A DNA stretch of 53,101 bases, taken from Bryobacterales bacterium. Lineage in GTDB: Bacteria; Acidobacteriota; Terriglobia; Bryobacterales; Bryobacteraceae. The stretch covers positions 1 to 53,101 of the forward strand of contig PMUP01000056.1 in NCBI GenBank assembly GCA_003166865.1, in the 5' to 3' direction. The position numbers and the translations under genes are program-made. This document shows, piece after piece, positions 31,267 to 40,615 of this stretch; position 1 is the stretch's first letter, and every line of letters begins with the position of its first letter. Under the pieces are notes generated by a model. It searched no databases. It saw only the letters and a program-made list of their open reading frames with translations, and was not told the DNA's origin.

Positions 31267-31641
31267 ATGAAAATCAGAAGTGCGAGCATGCGATGGATAA
31301 TCGCTTTGGCAGCGCTAACTCTTTGGGTGAGTTTCGCGGCAGACATTGACGGCAAGTGGACCGCTCAGATCCAAGGCAGACGGGGTGCGCGGACCGAGAC
31401 CCTCATGCTGAAAGCCTCGGATAACGCCCTGACGGGCAGCCTTCAGGGAGGCCAGGGCGAACCCGTCCAAATTTCCAACGGAACAATCGACGGCGCCAAT
31501 ATTTCTTTCAGCGTTGTGCGCGAATTTCGCGAGAACAAAGTCACTCAAGAATATAAGGGCACGCTTTCGGGAAACGAACTGAAACTCACCGTTTCAGGCG
31601 GACGCGGCGGCTCGGCCGAGGTGACGTACAAGAAGGAATAG
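31267..31641 (+). CDS. Secreted protein of unknown function
   Basis: A 124-residue protein with RBS AAGGAG and signal peptide ending at VSFAAD. The mature part (DIDGKWTAQIQGRRGARTET, then LTGSLQGGQGEPVQISNGTI and YKGTLSGNELKLTVSG) is a small, Gly-rich beta-barrel-like sequence common in acidobacterial secretomes. No catalytic or binding motif is seen. It may be regulated alone; the neighbours are an AT-hook protein and a dienelactone hydrolase, each separated by 70-100 bases. Confidence 0.75.
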   Translation: MKIRSASMRWIIALAALTLWVSFAADIDGKWTAQIQGRRGARTETLMLKASDNALTGSLQGGQGEPVQISNGTIDGANISFSVVREFRENKVTQEYKGTLSGNELKLTVSGGRGGSAEVTYKKE

Positions 31642-31709
31642 CAGCTCCGGGGGAGTCGTCCGCTCACAGTTGCGAAAGAAGAGATACACTGTGACGAGGA
31701 GATTAGCAA

Positions 31710-32597
31710 ATGGCGGACGACACAAAAGATCACAAAGATAATGAATCATCGAGCGGCCTTCCACGGCGCGACTTCGTAATGTCGGTGGCAGCGGGCCTCG
31801 CCGCTGCAGGTGCGGCTTCGGGCTCGCCGAAGATAGTTGAGACCGAGGTCGAGATCAAGACGCCGGACGGCACCTGCGACGCCGCGTTCATTCATCCGGC
31901 CTCGGGTTCCCACGCCGGCGTTCTGATCTGGCCCGATGCATTCGGGTTGCGGCCCTCGATGCGCGAAATGGCCAAACGGCTTGCCGCGGAGGGGTATTCG
32001 GTTCTGGTACCGAATCCCTTTTATCGCATGGGCAAAGCTCCTTTCTGGACCGATGCCTCCAGCGTCGACTTTGCCAAGGAGAGGGGAAAGATCGGCCCGC
32101 TGATGGGCTCGGTGAACGCGGCCGGCAACGCCGAGAAGGATGCGGTGGCTTACATCGCCTTCCTGGACGCTCAGAAACAGGTCAACAAGAAGAAAAAGAT
32201 CGGCACGCAGGGCTACTGCATGGGCGGAGCGCTGGTGATGAGGACCGCAGCCACAGTGCCGGCTCGCGTAGGCGCCGGCGGGTCGTTCCACGGCGGCGGC
32301 CTGGTCAGCGACAAACCCGACAGCCCGCATCTGCTGGCACCGAAGATCAAGGCCAAAATGTATTTCGGTGTCGCGATGAGCGACGACAAGCAGCAACCGG
32401 ACGCGAAGGACAAGCTCAAGGCAGCGTTCATTGCCGCGAGCAATCCGGCGGAGGTCGAAGTTTACTCGACCTGTTTTCACGGCTGGTGCGTGCCGGATAT
32501 GCCCAAGCAAGCGGACGGCACGCCTACTTACGACAAAGCCGAGGCTGACCGCGCGTGGGGCAAGCTCCTTGTTTTATACAAGGGTTCGCTGGCCTAA
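31710..32597 (+). CDS. Tat-exported dienelactone hydrolase family protein
   Basis: A 295-residue protein with RBS GAGGAG. A Tat leader sits at residues 17-40 (GLPRRDFVMSVAAGLAAAGAA) after an unusually long charged N-terminal stretch. The alpha/beta fold shows VLIWPDAFGLRPSMREMA, nucleophile GYCMGG (Cys at about 170) and His in FHGWC (about 257), so the Cys-Asp-His triad of DLH is retained. DLH opens dienelactones in chloroaromatic degradation, but most homologues act on other esters. Export to the periplasm is atypical for a catabolic DLH. Its 3' end is 10 bases from the convergent permease gene. Confidence 0.88.
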   Translation: MADDTKDHKDNESSSGLPRRDFVMSVAAGLAAAGAASGSPKIVETEVEIKTPDGTCDAAFIHPASGSHAGVLIWPDAFGLRPSMREMAKRLAAEGYSVLVPNPFYRMGKAPFWTDASSVDFAKERGKIGPLMGSVNAAGNAEKDAVAYIAFLDAQKQVNKKKKIGTQGYCMGGALVMRTAATVPARVGAGGSFHGGGLVSDKPDSPHLLAPKIKAKMYFGVAMSDDKQQPDAKDKLKAAFIAASNPAEVEVYSTCFHGWCVPDMPKQADGTPTYDKAEADRAWGKLLVLYKGSLA

Positions 32598-32607
32598 TTC
32601 CGCCAGA

Positions 32608-35058
32608 TCAATCGGATCGTAGCGCCTGCATGACGTCGACCCGAGCGGCTCGTGTTGCTGGAAGAACGGACGCCACCACCGCGGCCACCAGCAGCACGAT
32701 CGCCGAGCCGATGATCGGCAGTATGCCCGGCGTCCGCACTTCCCCGAAATAGGCGCCCGCCAGACGGGCCAGCGCGTACCCGCAGACCGCGCCCGCGATG
32801 ATGCCGACAGCGGCCATGACGGCGCCTTCGGCGATGACACCGGTGACCAGATGGCGCGGCTGCGATCCAATCGCGAGCCGGATGCCGAACTCGCGCGTGC
32901 GGCCGCTTACCGAAAACGCCAGGACCCCGGCGACACCGACTACGGCGATCAACAGGGCGACGGCCGCGAAGCCGCCGAATACCAACGTATTCAGACGATC
33001 TGGCGTGAGCACTTCCGCGCGGATGTCTTCGAGCGTGGCCGCGCGCTCGACCGGTTGATCGGAGGACAAGCCGCGGATGATGCGCGTGACGGGCGACACC
33101 AGCCCGTACGGATTCGATCGCGCGTGAATGAACAGCCGTTCGCCGCCGAACTCCTGGCCAAACGGTTGGTACACGCTGAGCGCCGGACCCGGCACCACGT
33201 TTTCATCATCCACATCGGCCACGACTCCTATGATGCGCCGCGGCGCCGGGCTGACGCCGACGAACTTCAGTACCGGAGCGGTCCACATCAGGTGACGGTT
33301 GACGGCATCCTGATTCGGGAACATACGCTCGGCCAGGCTGTGGCTCACGATGACCACCAGCTCGCTTCCCTTCCGATCTCCGGCGTTGAAATCACGGCCA
33401 GCGATAATCGGCACGCCGAGCGCCGTGAAGAATCCGGGCGACACTGACCGAAACCGCCCGAGGGGATCCTCTTGGCCCGCCGTCTTGACATGGCCGTCGG
33501 CGGAAAATTCGAATCCGGGTCCGAATTTGCCCGCGTCGCGCCACGGAACCGAGCTCCCTACCGCGACCCCTTCCACGCCCGGCAGCTCCGAAATTCGCCT
33601 GACCGCTTCCTGATAGAACGCTGTGATCTGTTCGGGCGTCTTTCCGTACGGCATCTCAGGCACATTGATGGCGAGCACGTGACGGGTGTCGAAGCCAGTC
33701 TCGGCCGCCTGCAGCGCGATCAAAGTTTTTAGCAGCATGCTGGCGCCCGCCAGCAGCACAAACGACGCTGCAATCTGCGTCACCACGAAGATCCGCTGGC
33801 GGCGGCTGGTGCTGCTGGTAACCCGCACGCTGCCGCTCGCCAGGCTGAGGCCATGCGACGCATTGGCCAACGGAAGGCGCGGGACAAACGCCAGGAGCAC
33901 CGCTGAGATGATTGCCAGCGCCGCGCCGACCCAGAGCATGCCGGAGTCGACTGTAAGATCCAGCGCGCGGACTGAGAATCGGGAGGCGTACTTGGCCAGG
34001 ATGGCCACCATCGGTTGCGCGCTCAGCACGCCAAGAGCCGCGCCCGCGCCACAGAGCAAGAGGCTTTCGGCCAGCAGCGTCCGGCGCAGCGCCCAAGTGC
34101 TTGCGCCCAGCGCCGCGCGAATGGACAACTCGCCTTCGCGCCGCAGCGTCCTCGCGAGAATCAGATTGGCGACGTTCGAGCACGCGATGACGAAGACCAG
34201 CACGGCCGCCGCGAGCAGTACCCACAGTACGGTTCTGGCGCGCGAGGTGATCTGATCGCGCAGCCGAACGGCGTCGATGCGAAAGTCCGCGCGGGGCGAA
34301 TACGCTTCGGGATGTTCTTTCAGGATTGCCCCGTGGACCGCGCGCAGCTCGGCGCGGGCTTGTTCGACCGTCGCGCCGGGCGCGAGACGTCCGAAAAGCT
34401 CCGTCATGCGATGGACGCGCCCGGTCACCATAGTCGCTGAAAGATGATGCGGGCTGGTGACAACGTTGGCGATAATCTCGGTCTCGGCCGGATAGGGGAT
34501 GGATGGTTCCACCACGCCGACGACAGTGGCCGTGCGCGAGCCCAGCCGCACGGTTTTTCCAAGCACCGTCGGGTCGCTTTTGAGCTGAGTGGTCCAGAAT
34601 CGATAGGTCAGCACCATAGCGCCGGCCGCGCTGGGCCCATCGTCCCGCATGTCGAGCAGGCGGCCGAGTACCGGATGAAGCCCCACCACGTCGAAGTACG
34701 ATCCGCCGACGACACCGGCGCGGACCTCGCGCGGCTCGCCCAGACCCACCATGGTGAAGCCGATCTCGGAGAAATCCCCGATGGCGCTCAAAGTCTTGAC
34801 GCGCGATCGCAGATCCTGGATCTCGGGCACCGAGAACGCAATGTCGTCGACTTTGATACCGGGCGCGCTTTGGCGGATATAGATCAGCCGGTTCTCGTCG
34901 CGGTTCACCAGCGGCCGCAGCAGCACGCCGCGCACCAGCGTGAAGATGGCGGCGTTGGCGCCGATGCCAAGAGCCAGGGTGAGTATAACGGTAACGGTCA
35001 GCCCCTTGGTGCGGGCGAGCGAGCGCAGCGCGAATTTCACGTCGTTCCAGAAGGTCAT
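32608..35058 (-). CDS. ADOP-type ABC transporter permease (duplicated MacB/FtsX)
   Basis: An intact 816-residue permease. Order: N-terminal helix ([23 protein letters not shown]), MacB-like periplasmic core (FDVVGLHPVLGRLLDMRDD), FtsX domain 1 with VLFVFVIACSNVANLILARTLRRE-type helices, a central linker, second periplasmic core (GSSVPWRDAG, GVVADVDDENVVPGPALSVY), FtsX domain 2 ending in RAARVDVMQALRSD. The family is largely acidobacterial, usually without an ATPase gene nearby, and its cargo is unknown. It is divergent from the third WEGDTLVV gene, with a perfect palindrome between them. It is a paralogue of the broken copy at 28400-30867. Confidence 0.92.
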   Translation of the reverse strand: MTFWNDVKFALRSLARTKGLTVTVILTLALGIGANAAIFTLVRGVLLRPLVNRDENRLIYIRQSAPGIKVDDIAFSVPEIQDLRSRVKTLSAIGDFSEIGFTMVGLGEPREVRAGVVGGSYFDVVGLHPVLGRLLDMRDDGPSAAGAMVLTYRFWTTQLKSDPTVLGKTVRLGSRTATVVGVVEPSIPYPAETEIIANVVTSPHHLSATMVTGRVHRMTELFGRLAPGATVEQARAELRAVHGAILKEHPEAYSPRADFRIDAVRLRDQITSRARTVLWVLLAAAVLVFVIACSNVANLILARTLRREGELSIRAALGASTWALRRTLLAESLLLCGAGAALGVLSAQPMVAILAKYASRFSVRALDLTVDSGMLWVGAALAIISAVLLAFVPRLPLANASHGLSLASGSVRVTSSTSRRQRIFVVTQIAASFVLLAGASMLLKTLIALQAAETGFDTRHVLAINVPEMPYGKTPEQITAFYQEAVRRISELPGVEGVAVGSSVPWRDAGKFGPGFEFSADGHVKTAGQEDPLGRFRSVSPGFFTALGVPIIAGRDFNAGDRKGSELVVIVSHSLAERMFPNQDAVNRHLMWTAPVLKFVGVSPAPRRIIGVVADVDDENVVPGPALSVYQPFGQEFGGERLFIHARSNPYGLVSPVTRIIRGLSSDQPVERAATLEDIRAEVLTPDRLNTLVFGGFAAVALLIAVVGVAGVLAFSVSGRTREFGIRLAIGSQPRHLVTGVIAEGAVMAAVGIIAGAVCGYALARLAGAYFGEVRTPGILPIIGSAIVLLVAAVVASVLPATRAARVDVMQALRSD

Positions 35059-35088
35059 GACAGCCTCCGTCCTGAGGATTCCTCTAGA

Positions 35089-35105
35089 ATACTTTTTCCA
35101 AGTAT
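35089..35105. promoter_or_regulatory. Perfect palindrome in the ADOP / WEGDTLVV divergent promoter
   Basis: ATACTT (35089-35094) and AAGTAT (35100-35105) form a perfect inverted repeat with 5-base spacer, in the 77-base gap between the divergent starts. ADOP genes in Acidobacteria are often linked to PadR regulators, which bind AT-rich palindromes of this kind; no PadR gene is in this window, so that assignment is a guess. Confidence 0.4.
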
Positions 35106-35135
35106 ACTCGCGTATGGCCGCTGACGGCCCATCGC

Positions 35136-35963
35136 ATGTCCTCGATCAACACACTCGTAATGGCACTCGCGATTTTTCCAGCGGCTCTTTTCTCGCAATG
35201 GCCCGCCTACCCAACGGCGGGAGCGCCGAGGTTGCCGGATGGACGAGTGAATCTCGATGCGCCCGCGCCCAAGATCGCCGACGGGCGGCCCGATCTGTCG
35301 GGAATCTGGGCTGGCGGCAGGGCCCCCGGACAGGCGCCGCCTACTTCCGAGCGAACATTCGGTACAACGCCCCTTCCCGGGCCACAGCCATTTCAAAATC
35401 TTCCCTCGTTGTTTCCCGACGGTTTGCCGTTGCAGCCTTGGGCCGCGGAACTCCGCAGGCAGCGTCTGGCGGAGCATAGTAAGGACCATCCCGACGCGCA
35501 CTGTTTGCCGCTCAACCCTGTGCAGCTTGCCAGCCATGGTCAGCCTCGCAAGATCATTCAGACACCCGGGCTGGTTCTGATCTTGTACGAGGCTAATGGT
35601 GGCATACGGCAGATCTTCACCGACGGGCGGCCGCTGCCCAACAACGATCCGGATCCGTGGTGGTACGGCTATTCGATCGGTAAATGGGAAGGCGATACGC
35701 TGGTGGTGGAAACCATCAATTTCCGGGACATGGGTTGGATCGACGAGGAAGGTACGCCTATCACCAGCGCCGGCCGGTTGACCGAGCGCTTCCGGCGATT
35801 GAACTACGGGACACTGGAGATCGAGATGACGGTAGACGATCCCAAGACGTTTACCAAGCCGTGGACCTTCAAGCTGAACCAGCGTTTGATGCCGGATACG
35901 GATTTGATCGAGTTTATCTGTTTGGAGAACAACACGAAGTTGTCGCACCTGGTCGGCAAGTAA
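35136..35963 (+). CDS. Secreted protein of the WEGDTLVV family (copy 3)
   Basis: A 275-residue protein with signal peptide (MSSINTLVMALAIFPAALFS). Conserved segments: DGRPDLSGIWAGG (about 50), RKIIQTPGLVLILYEANGG, DGRPLPNNDPDPWWYGYSIG (about 165-184), KWEGDTLVVETINFRDMGW (186-204) and VDDPKTFTKPWTFKL. It is closest in layout to the 26342-27115 copy. Unlike the other two copies it has no DUF6152 partner; instead a VOC and a cupin gene follow, suggesting module swapping. Function unknown. Confidence 0.8.
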   Translation: MSSINTLVMALAIFPAALFSQWPAYPTAGAPRLPDGRVNLDAPAPKIADGRPDLSGIWAGGRAPGQAPPTSERTFGTTPLPGPQPFQNLPSLFPDGLPLQPWAAELRRQRLAEHSKDHPDAHCLPLNPVQLASHGQPRKIIQTPGLVLILYEANGGIRQIFTDGRPLPNNDPDPWWYGYSIGKWEGDTLVVETINFRDMGWIDEEGTPITSAGRLTERFRRLNYGTLEIEMTVDDPKTFTKPWTFKLNQRLMPDTDLIEFICLENNTKLSHLVGK

Positions 35964-35987
35964 GACTTCAAGCACAAGGAGGCGTTC

Positions 35988-36488
35988 ATGCGCCGGATCA
36001 TCGGTTGTTTCGCGCTGTTTGCGGCAGGCGTCGGAGTGGGCGTTTTTCTGATGCAGCCCGGCCGAGCCCAGACTAATCAAGTTTCAGGGCTACGGCTGAA
36101 TCACGTTGGGATTTATGTGAAGGATTTCGACGAGTCCATGCGCTTCTACACGCAGATAATGGGCTTTCGCGAAGCTTTTACCATCAAGGACGCGAGTGGC
36201 AAGCCGACACTTGCCTATCTACAGATCACGCAGGATACGTTCCTCGAGTTAGCGCCAGCCAGCGCGGAGCGGCCGGTCGGCTTGAGCCACATCGGCATCT
36301 GGCCGGAGGATCAGAACGCAACCGTCGCGGCGCTGCGGCAGCGCGGAGTCCAGGTCAATGACCCTCGAATCGGATCGACGAAAACCAGCATCACCAACGT
36401 CATCGATCCCAACGGAGTCCGGCTGGAGCTCGTCGATTTTCTTCCGGGCTCTCTTCCGAGGAAAGCCATGGAGGAGTGGAAGAAGTAA
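35988..36488 (+). CDS. VOC-domain protein with N-terminal membrane anchor or signal peptide
   Basis: A 166-residue protein with RBS AAGGAGG. Residues 5-27 form a hydrophobic leader (ALFAAGVGVGVFLMQPGRAQ). The VOC fold runs from about 36 to 150: LNHVGIYVKDFDESMRFYT, then GLSHIGIWPED and VIDPNGVRLELVDF. His 39 and Glu residues at strand ends fit the usual metal ligands. It may catalyse glyoxalase- or dioxygenase-type chemistry on a small molecule. The stop codon overlaps the start of the cupin gene (TAATG), so the two are made together. Confidence 0.85.
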   Translation: MRRIIGCFALFAAGVGVGVFLMQPGRAQTNQVSGLRLNHVGIYVKDFDESMRFYTQIMGFREAFTIKDASGKPTLAYLQITQDTFLELAPASAERPVGLSHIGIWPEDQNATVAALRQRGVQVNDPRIGSTKTSITNVIDPNGVRLELVDFLPGSLPRKAMEEWKK

Positions 36489-36814
36489 TGCCCTTCGTTG
36501 ACACCAGCAGCCTGGATGTTATCGAACGCTTGCCGGGTTGGTATGGACGCTATTTCCACTCGTCGAGCATGACGTTCGCGCACTACGACTTCATGCGCGG
36601 CGCGTCCATTCACGAGCACTTCCATCCCGAGGAAGAAGTCTATGAGGTGATCGAGGGCGAGCTCGAAATGACCATCGACGGCGTGGCCCAGATCGCCCGC
36701 GCGGGCTTGGTCGCGATCGTGCCGGCCAATGTCCGCCATTCGGTCAAGGCCCTCACCGACGGCCGGGTGATCATCGTCGACTATCCGCGGAGGCGCGGTT
36801 TCGGGGACGGGTGA
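36488..36814 (+). CDS. Small cupin-domain protein
   Basis: ATG 36488 overlaps the stop of the VOC gene; 108 residues. A single beta-barrel cupin: the first motif is SIHEHFHPEEEVYEVIEGE with His-x-His and Glu metal ligands, and the second is VPANVRHSVKAL with the last His. It probably binds a divalent metal and a small acid or sugar. No signal peptide, so it is cytosolic, unlike its VOC partner. It ends 33 bases from the convergent TonB-receptor gene. Confidence 0.85.
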   Translation: MPFVDTSSLDVIERLPGWYGRYFHSSSMTFAHYDFMRGASIHEHFHPEEEVYEVIEGELEMTIDGVAQIARAGLVAIVPANVRHSVKALTDGRVIIVDYPRRRGFGDG

Positions 36815-36847
36815 CTCGATGCGATGGCCGGTTCGATCTGCGTCACC

Positions 36848-39800
36848 TCAAAATATGAACTTCGCGCCAAGCTGAACCAGCCGCGGAGCCGTCGCGCTAA
36901 CTACCTGGCCAAATGTCGCACTGCTGATGTTGCCGTCAACCGCTTGCGGTCCAAAAAACTGAGCGTGGTTGAAAACGTTGAAGGCTTCGAGGCGAAATTG
37001 CAGGGATTTCGATTCGGTCAGGCGCAGGTTCTTGAGAAGCGCCATATCGAAATTCTCCATCCCGGGTCCATGGAAATAACGCCGTGAGGCATCGCCCGGA
37101 GTCCCCAAGGCATTCTCGCTGAACAACGCGGCATTGAAATACCGCTGCCCGTTGCGGGGATTGTGGTTCAGATTGAGGGAGCCCGGCGCGACGTCCGGTT
37201 CATCGATGCCATAGTTGTTGATCCCGTTTGGCTCGGCACCCAACAAGGAGTTGTCGCCGTAGTTAATGAGCGTCACGGGGAAACCGGTGCTGAAGCGCGT
37301 GATCCCGGACAATTCCCAGCCCTGCGTCAAGCGGTTTGCGGCATGGAACAGGCGTGCGAAGGGGACTTGATAATTGTAGCTCACGACGAAGTTCTGCGTG
37401 ATGTCGAAAGCCGACAACGCTCGGCTGAGCGAAGGATTGAGCGGGTTCACCTCTTCGCCCAGATTGGAGGATTGATCGATGGACTTGCTGTACGTATACG
37501 CAGCCAGCAATTGCAGCGGTCCGCTGGTGTGGCGCAAGGTGACCTGCAGAGAATTGTAGTTGGAGTTGCCGATGGTGGTCTGGTTGGTATCGCTTCCGAA
37601 ATTCGACCCCAGCGGCCCTCTGGTCCCATCGATCACCTGGCCAGATGCGGTGGTGAAAACATTGCTTTCGTTAAATGGACCGCACGGTGTCTGGCCGTGC
37701 GCCAGGTTGGCCGGATTGCTGAGATACAGGCACAGCGCGGGGTTACCTGGATTGGCTTCCTCGAGCACCAGCAGGTGATGCGACTGAGTACCTACGTAGC
37801 TGGCGCTGAGCACCGTGTTTTTTCCGAAGCCGCGCTCGATCGAGAGCATGTATTCCTCGGTGTAGGGAATCTTGTTGGTGCTTGGATAGCCCGGAATCCC
37901 GCTGACGGGCTCAAATTGTGACCAGTCGATGTTCGCGTCCGGATGGCTGGCCGTCGAGTTCAACGGCGCAAGTTGTACAGGAAAATACTGGCCCACATTT
38001 TGACCGGTGGCCGCCGTTACGAATGGCGTAGCGAACAGCGGCGGAGCAGGGCTCGAGTAAGTGGTCCCATACGGCGCATTCGCGCTCAGTATCCCGATGG
38101 TCAGCGCTTCGATTGAGGTGTAAAACATGCCGTAGCTGGCCCGGATGCTGGTCTTGCCGGAGTCGGGCGAGTAGGCCAAACCGATGCGTGGCGCAAAATC
38201 CAGATTTCCGGCCGGCGCCAACGTGCGCGGAACTCCGGGATCGGTTGGAAACAGGATGCCGGCGGGTGCGCCCGGAAAAACGAGCGAGTGCTGGCCCGGC
38301 GCAAGAGTGGCGAGCTGGTTGTACTTTTCGTACCAGGGCTCGATCCGGTCCCAGCGCAAGCCGTAATTCAGCGTCAGATTTTTCTTCAAGCGCCAGCTAT
38401 CCTGAGCGTAAAGGCCGATATACTTGTTGCGGCCGTAAAAGGCCTGAAGCTGGCTTTGGTTGTACTGGCTTGGAACGCCAAGCAGGAAGTCCGCGAAGTC
38501 GACGCCGGTTTCGCCGCCGAAGAATGTGAAGTTGCCATTCAACTGGGCGATCGGATTGGTGTTGACTTGATCGTAGTGGAACTCTCCGCCCGCAGTGAGG
38601 GTGTGAGTTCCCACGACTTTAGAAAAGTTATCGCGCCACTGAAAGGTATTGTTGACCTGCTTCAGCTCGTTGGTATTGGTGCCGATCGAGAAATTGTTGA
38701 AATCGACGCTCTCCACGCCCTCGGTTTTGGGTGATAGCGGAACGATGCCGGGTGTGTTCGGGCCCACGACGAAACCTTGGGAAGCGAGGGTCGTCCCGAC
38801 ACCTCCAATAGGTCGGCCGAGGTCGGTAGCGTCTCTCATGAAGCTGAAGTGGAATTCGTTGACGGCGGTTGAACTGATCGTCTTGGTGTCGCCCAGGGCT
38901 AGCAATTGCGCGCGTCCGGAGTTCAGCGCGTTGAAACCGGGAACATTCGCGCCACCTTGCGCCACCGGATACGGATTGTTCTGCGACCATCCGTCGAGAA
39001 AATAGTACGTAGACAGCATGCCCCAGCGCGTCGTGGCATCCAGGCGATAAGCGCCTTTGTCATCCTGCAAGGTCTGGTTGTAGGCCGAAGTAGAAAACGT
39101 TCCATTCGCGTTGTTGGGCGTTGGAATGTATTGCAGAAGGTGCTGCGCTGGCGCGGACCAAATCCGTTGAGGAATGATTCCCCCTGGAAAAACGGCGTTC
39201 AGCTGCTCTTGGGGGGAAACCGTGTGCCCTAGCTCCTTCGTTAATAGGTTCGAAAGGTCGCCCACCTGTCCCGAAAAACCACCGAAATCGCCGGCTCGTT
39301 CGGCGAGCGAAGGAACGGGAATCTCGCCAGTGTCGATTCCCTGCGTCAATCGGGTGCCCTGATAATCGGCGAAGAAGAAAACCTTGCTCTTGCGGATCGG
39401 GCCGCCGATGGTTCCTCCAAACTGGTTCTGGTTGAACGCGCCACGGGTCGGAGAAAAATAGTTGCGGGCATCCAGATTCGTGTTGCGCAGGAATTCGAAG
39501 ACGTCTCCGTGGAATGCATTGGTCCCGGACTTTGTTACCACCTCGATCTGGCCTCCGCTGAACTCGCCGTATTCCGCGTCAAAGTTACTCGTGAGAATCC
39601 GGAACTCGGCGATGGAATCCAGGTTGGGGATGATGGCCGTGCCCATGTTGACGTCTTCTTCGACGTCGCTACCGTTCAGCACAAAGCTGTTGGCAAATTC
39701 CCGCTGGCCGTTGATCGAGATGGTGCCGGGATTCAAATCGCCGGAGGGCGAAAGTGCGCTCGCGCCCACATCCTGAAGCGTATCGGATGTGAGCGAAGTG

Positions 39801-40360
39801 ATCGGAACGACGCCGGATTGAAGAGCGAGTAGGTCCGTGAAACCGCGACTGATGAGCGGCACGGCCGTCATCTGTTTGCCCGTGATGACCTCGCCCATCT
39901 GGGTGTCCACGGTTTCGACATGCGCCGCCGATTCGGAAACGGTTACCGTGTCGGTCCTCTCTCCGATGGCGAGCGACGCGTCCACTACCACCTTGCTGTC
40001 GACATCGATCACAACACCGGTGCGGCGGAGAGGCTTGAACCCGGACGCGTCTACCTCGACGTCGTAGCGGCCAACTGGCAGACTCTGGAACGAATAGAAG
40101 CCCCGGCCATCGGAGGTGATGGTTTGCTTCACGGCGGTGGCTGTTTCCGTTGCCGTGACTTTCGCCCTGGGAATCGTCGCCCCGTTGGGATCCGTGATGG
40201 TTCCCAGCAGGCTTCCTCCGTCGCTAGCCGAAAGCGTTGGCGCCAGTATGGCAAGCAGCATAAATCTTGCAACCGAGTCGCATTTCGATGCCTGTACCCT
40301 TCGACGCGGTGAGAGATCACATCCGTCCGTTGATGCGTTACAGGAAGATAACAAAGTCAC
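36848..40360 (-). CDS. TonB-dependent receptor, Oar-like, with carboxypeptidase regulatory-like domain
   Basis: An 1170-residue outer-membrane receptor. A hydrophobic leader near residues 30-47 precedes a CarboxypepD_reg domain (GSLLGTITDPNGATIPRAKV, about 48-130), then the plug (EVITGKQMTAVPLISRGFTD, GTISINGQREFANSFVLNGSD) and a long beta-barrel ending in an aromatic C-terminal strand (PRLVQLGAKFIF). It imports large substrates, probably glycans or peptides, with TonB energy. The true start could be a later Met (residue 34), since the first 30 residues are unlike a signal peptide. No SusD partner is adjacent, as is usual for acidobacterial copies. Confidence 0.92.
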   Translation of the reverse strand: MTLLSSCNASTDGCDLSPRRRVQASKCDSVARFMLLAILAPTLSASDGGSLLGTITDPNGATIPRAKVTATETATAVKQTITSDGRGFYSFQSLPVGRYDVEVDASGFKPLRRTGVVIDVDSKVVVDASLAIGERTDTVTVSESAAHVETVDTQMGEVITGKQMTAVPLISRGFTDLLALQSGVVPITSLTSDTLQDVGASALSPSGDLNPGTISINGQREFANSFVLNGSDVEEDVNMGTAIIPNLDSIAEFRILTSNFDAEYGEFSGGQIEVVTKSGTNAFHGDVFEFLRNTNLDARNYFSPTRGAFNQNQFGGTIGGPIRKSKVFFFADYQGTRLTQGIDTGEIPVPSLAERAGDFGGFSGQVGDLSNLLTKELGHTVSPQEQLNAVFPGGIIPQRIWSAPAQHLLQYIPTPNNANGTFSTSAYNQTLQDDKGAYRLDATTRWGMLSTYYFLDGWSQNNPYPVAQGGANVPGFNALNSGRAQLLALGDTKTISSTAVNEFHFSFMRDATDLGRPIGGVGTTLASQGFVVGPNTPGIVPLSPKTEGVESVDFNNFSIGTNTNELKQVNNTFQWRDNFSKVVGTHTLTAGGEFHYDQVNTNPIAQLNGNFTFFGGETGVDFADFLLGVPSQYNQSQLQAFYGRNKYIGLYAQDSWRLKKNLTLNYGLRWDRIEPWYEKYNQLATLAPGQHSLVFPGAPAGILFPTDPGVPRTLAPAGNLDFAPRIGLAYSPDSGKTSIRASYGMFYTSIEALTIGILSANAPYGTTYSSPAPPLFATPFVTAATGQNVGQYFPVQLAPLNSTASHPDANIDWSQFEPVSGIPGYPSTNKIPYTEEYMLSIERGFGKNTVLSASYVGTQSHHLLVLEEANPGNPALCLYLSNPANLAHGQTPCGPFNESNVFTTASGQVIDGTRGPLGSNFGSDTNQTTIGNSNYNSLQVTLRHTSGPLQLLAAYTYSKSIDQSSNLGEEVNPLNPSLSRALSAFDITQNFVVSYNYQVPFARLFHAANRLTQGWELSGITRFSTGFPVTLINYGDNSLLGAEPNGINNYGIDEPDVAPGSLNLNHNPRNGQRYFNAALFSENALGTPGDASRRYFHGPGMENFDMALLKNLRLTESKSLQFRLEAFNVFNHAQFFGPQAVDGNISSATFGQVVSATAPRLVQLGAKFIF

Positions 40361-40500
40361 TAAGTAATCTCGGACCTCTTTGGTCTCATATTACGGAACG
40401 GGAGTGTTCAAGTCAATAATAAACAGCAAGTGAGTTGCAACTGCGTCCGAATGGCTTCGATTTTGCATCGAGTGGCGAAGGCTGACCATATTCGACCAAC

Positions 40501-40516
40501 TGACCGTAGGTGGTCA
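40501..40516. promoter_or_regulatory. Inverted repeat in the intergenic region before the PRC-barrel gene
   Basis: TGACC (40501-40505) and GGTCA (40512-40516) flank a 6-base spacer; a further GACCA/TGGTC pair overlaps them at 40494-40515. The 255-base gap (40361-40615) separates the divergent TonB-receptor and PRC-barrel genes and holds nothing else I recognise. Operator role is a guess. Confidence 0.3.
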
Positions 40517-40615
40517 CTACTGCCAAGGAGGTCGCGGCGCACCCTGCACTGGGGGTAATATCGAATCCGCAGTTTTGGCCGCTCGCGTGCCCTGGACTCT
40601 CCGAGGACCCGACTG

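Noticed and set aside
34444-35124. Plus-strand frame of 226 codons
   Set aside because: Antisense of the intact ADOP permease.
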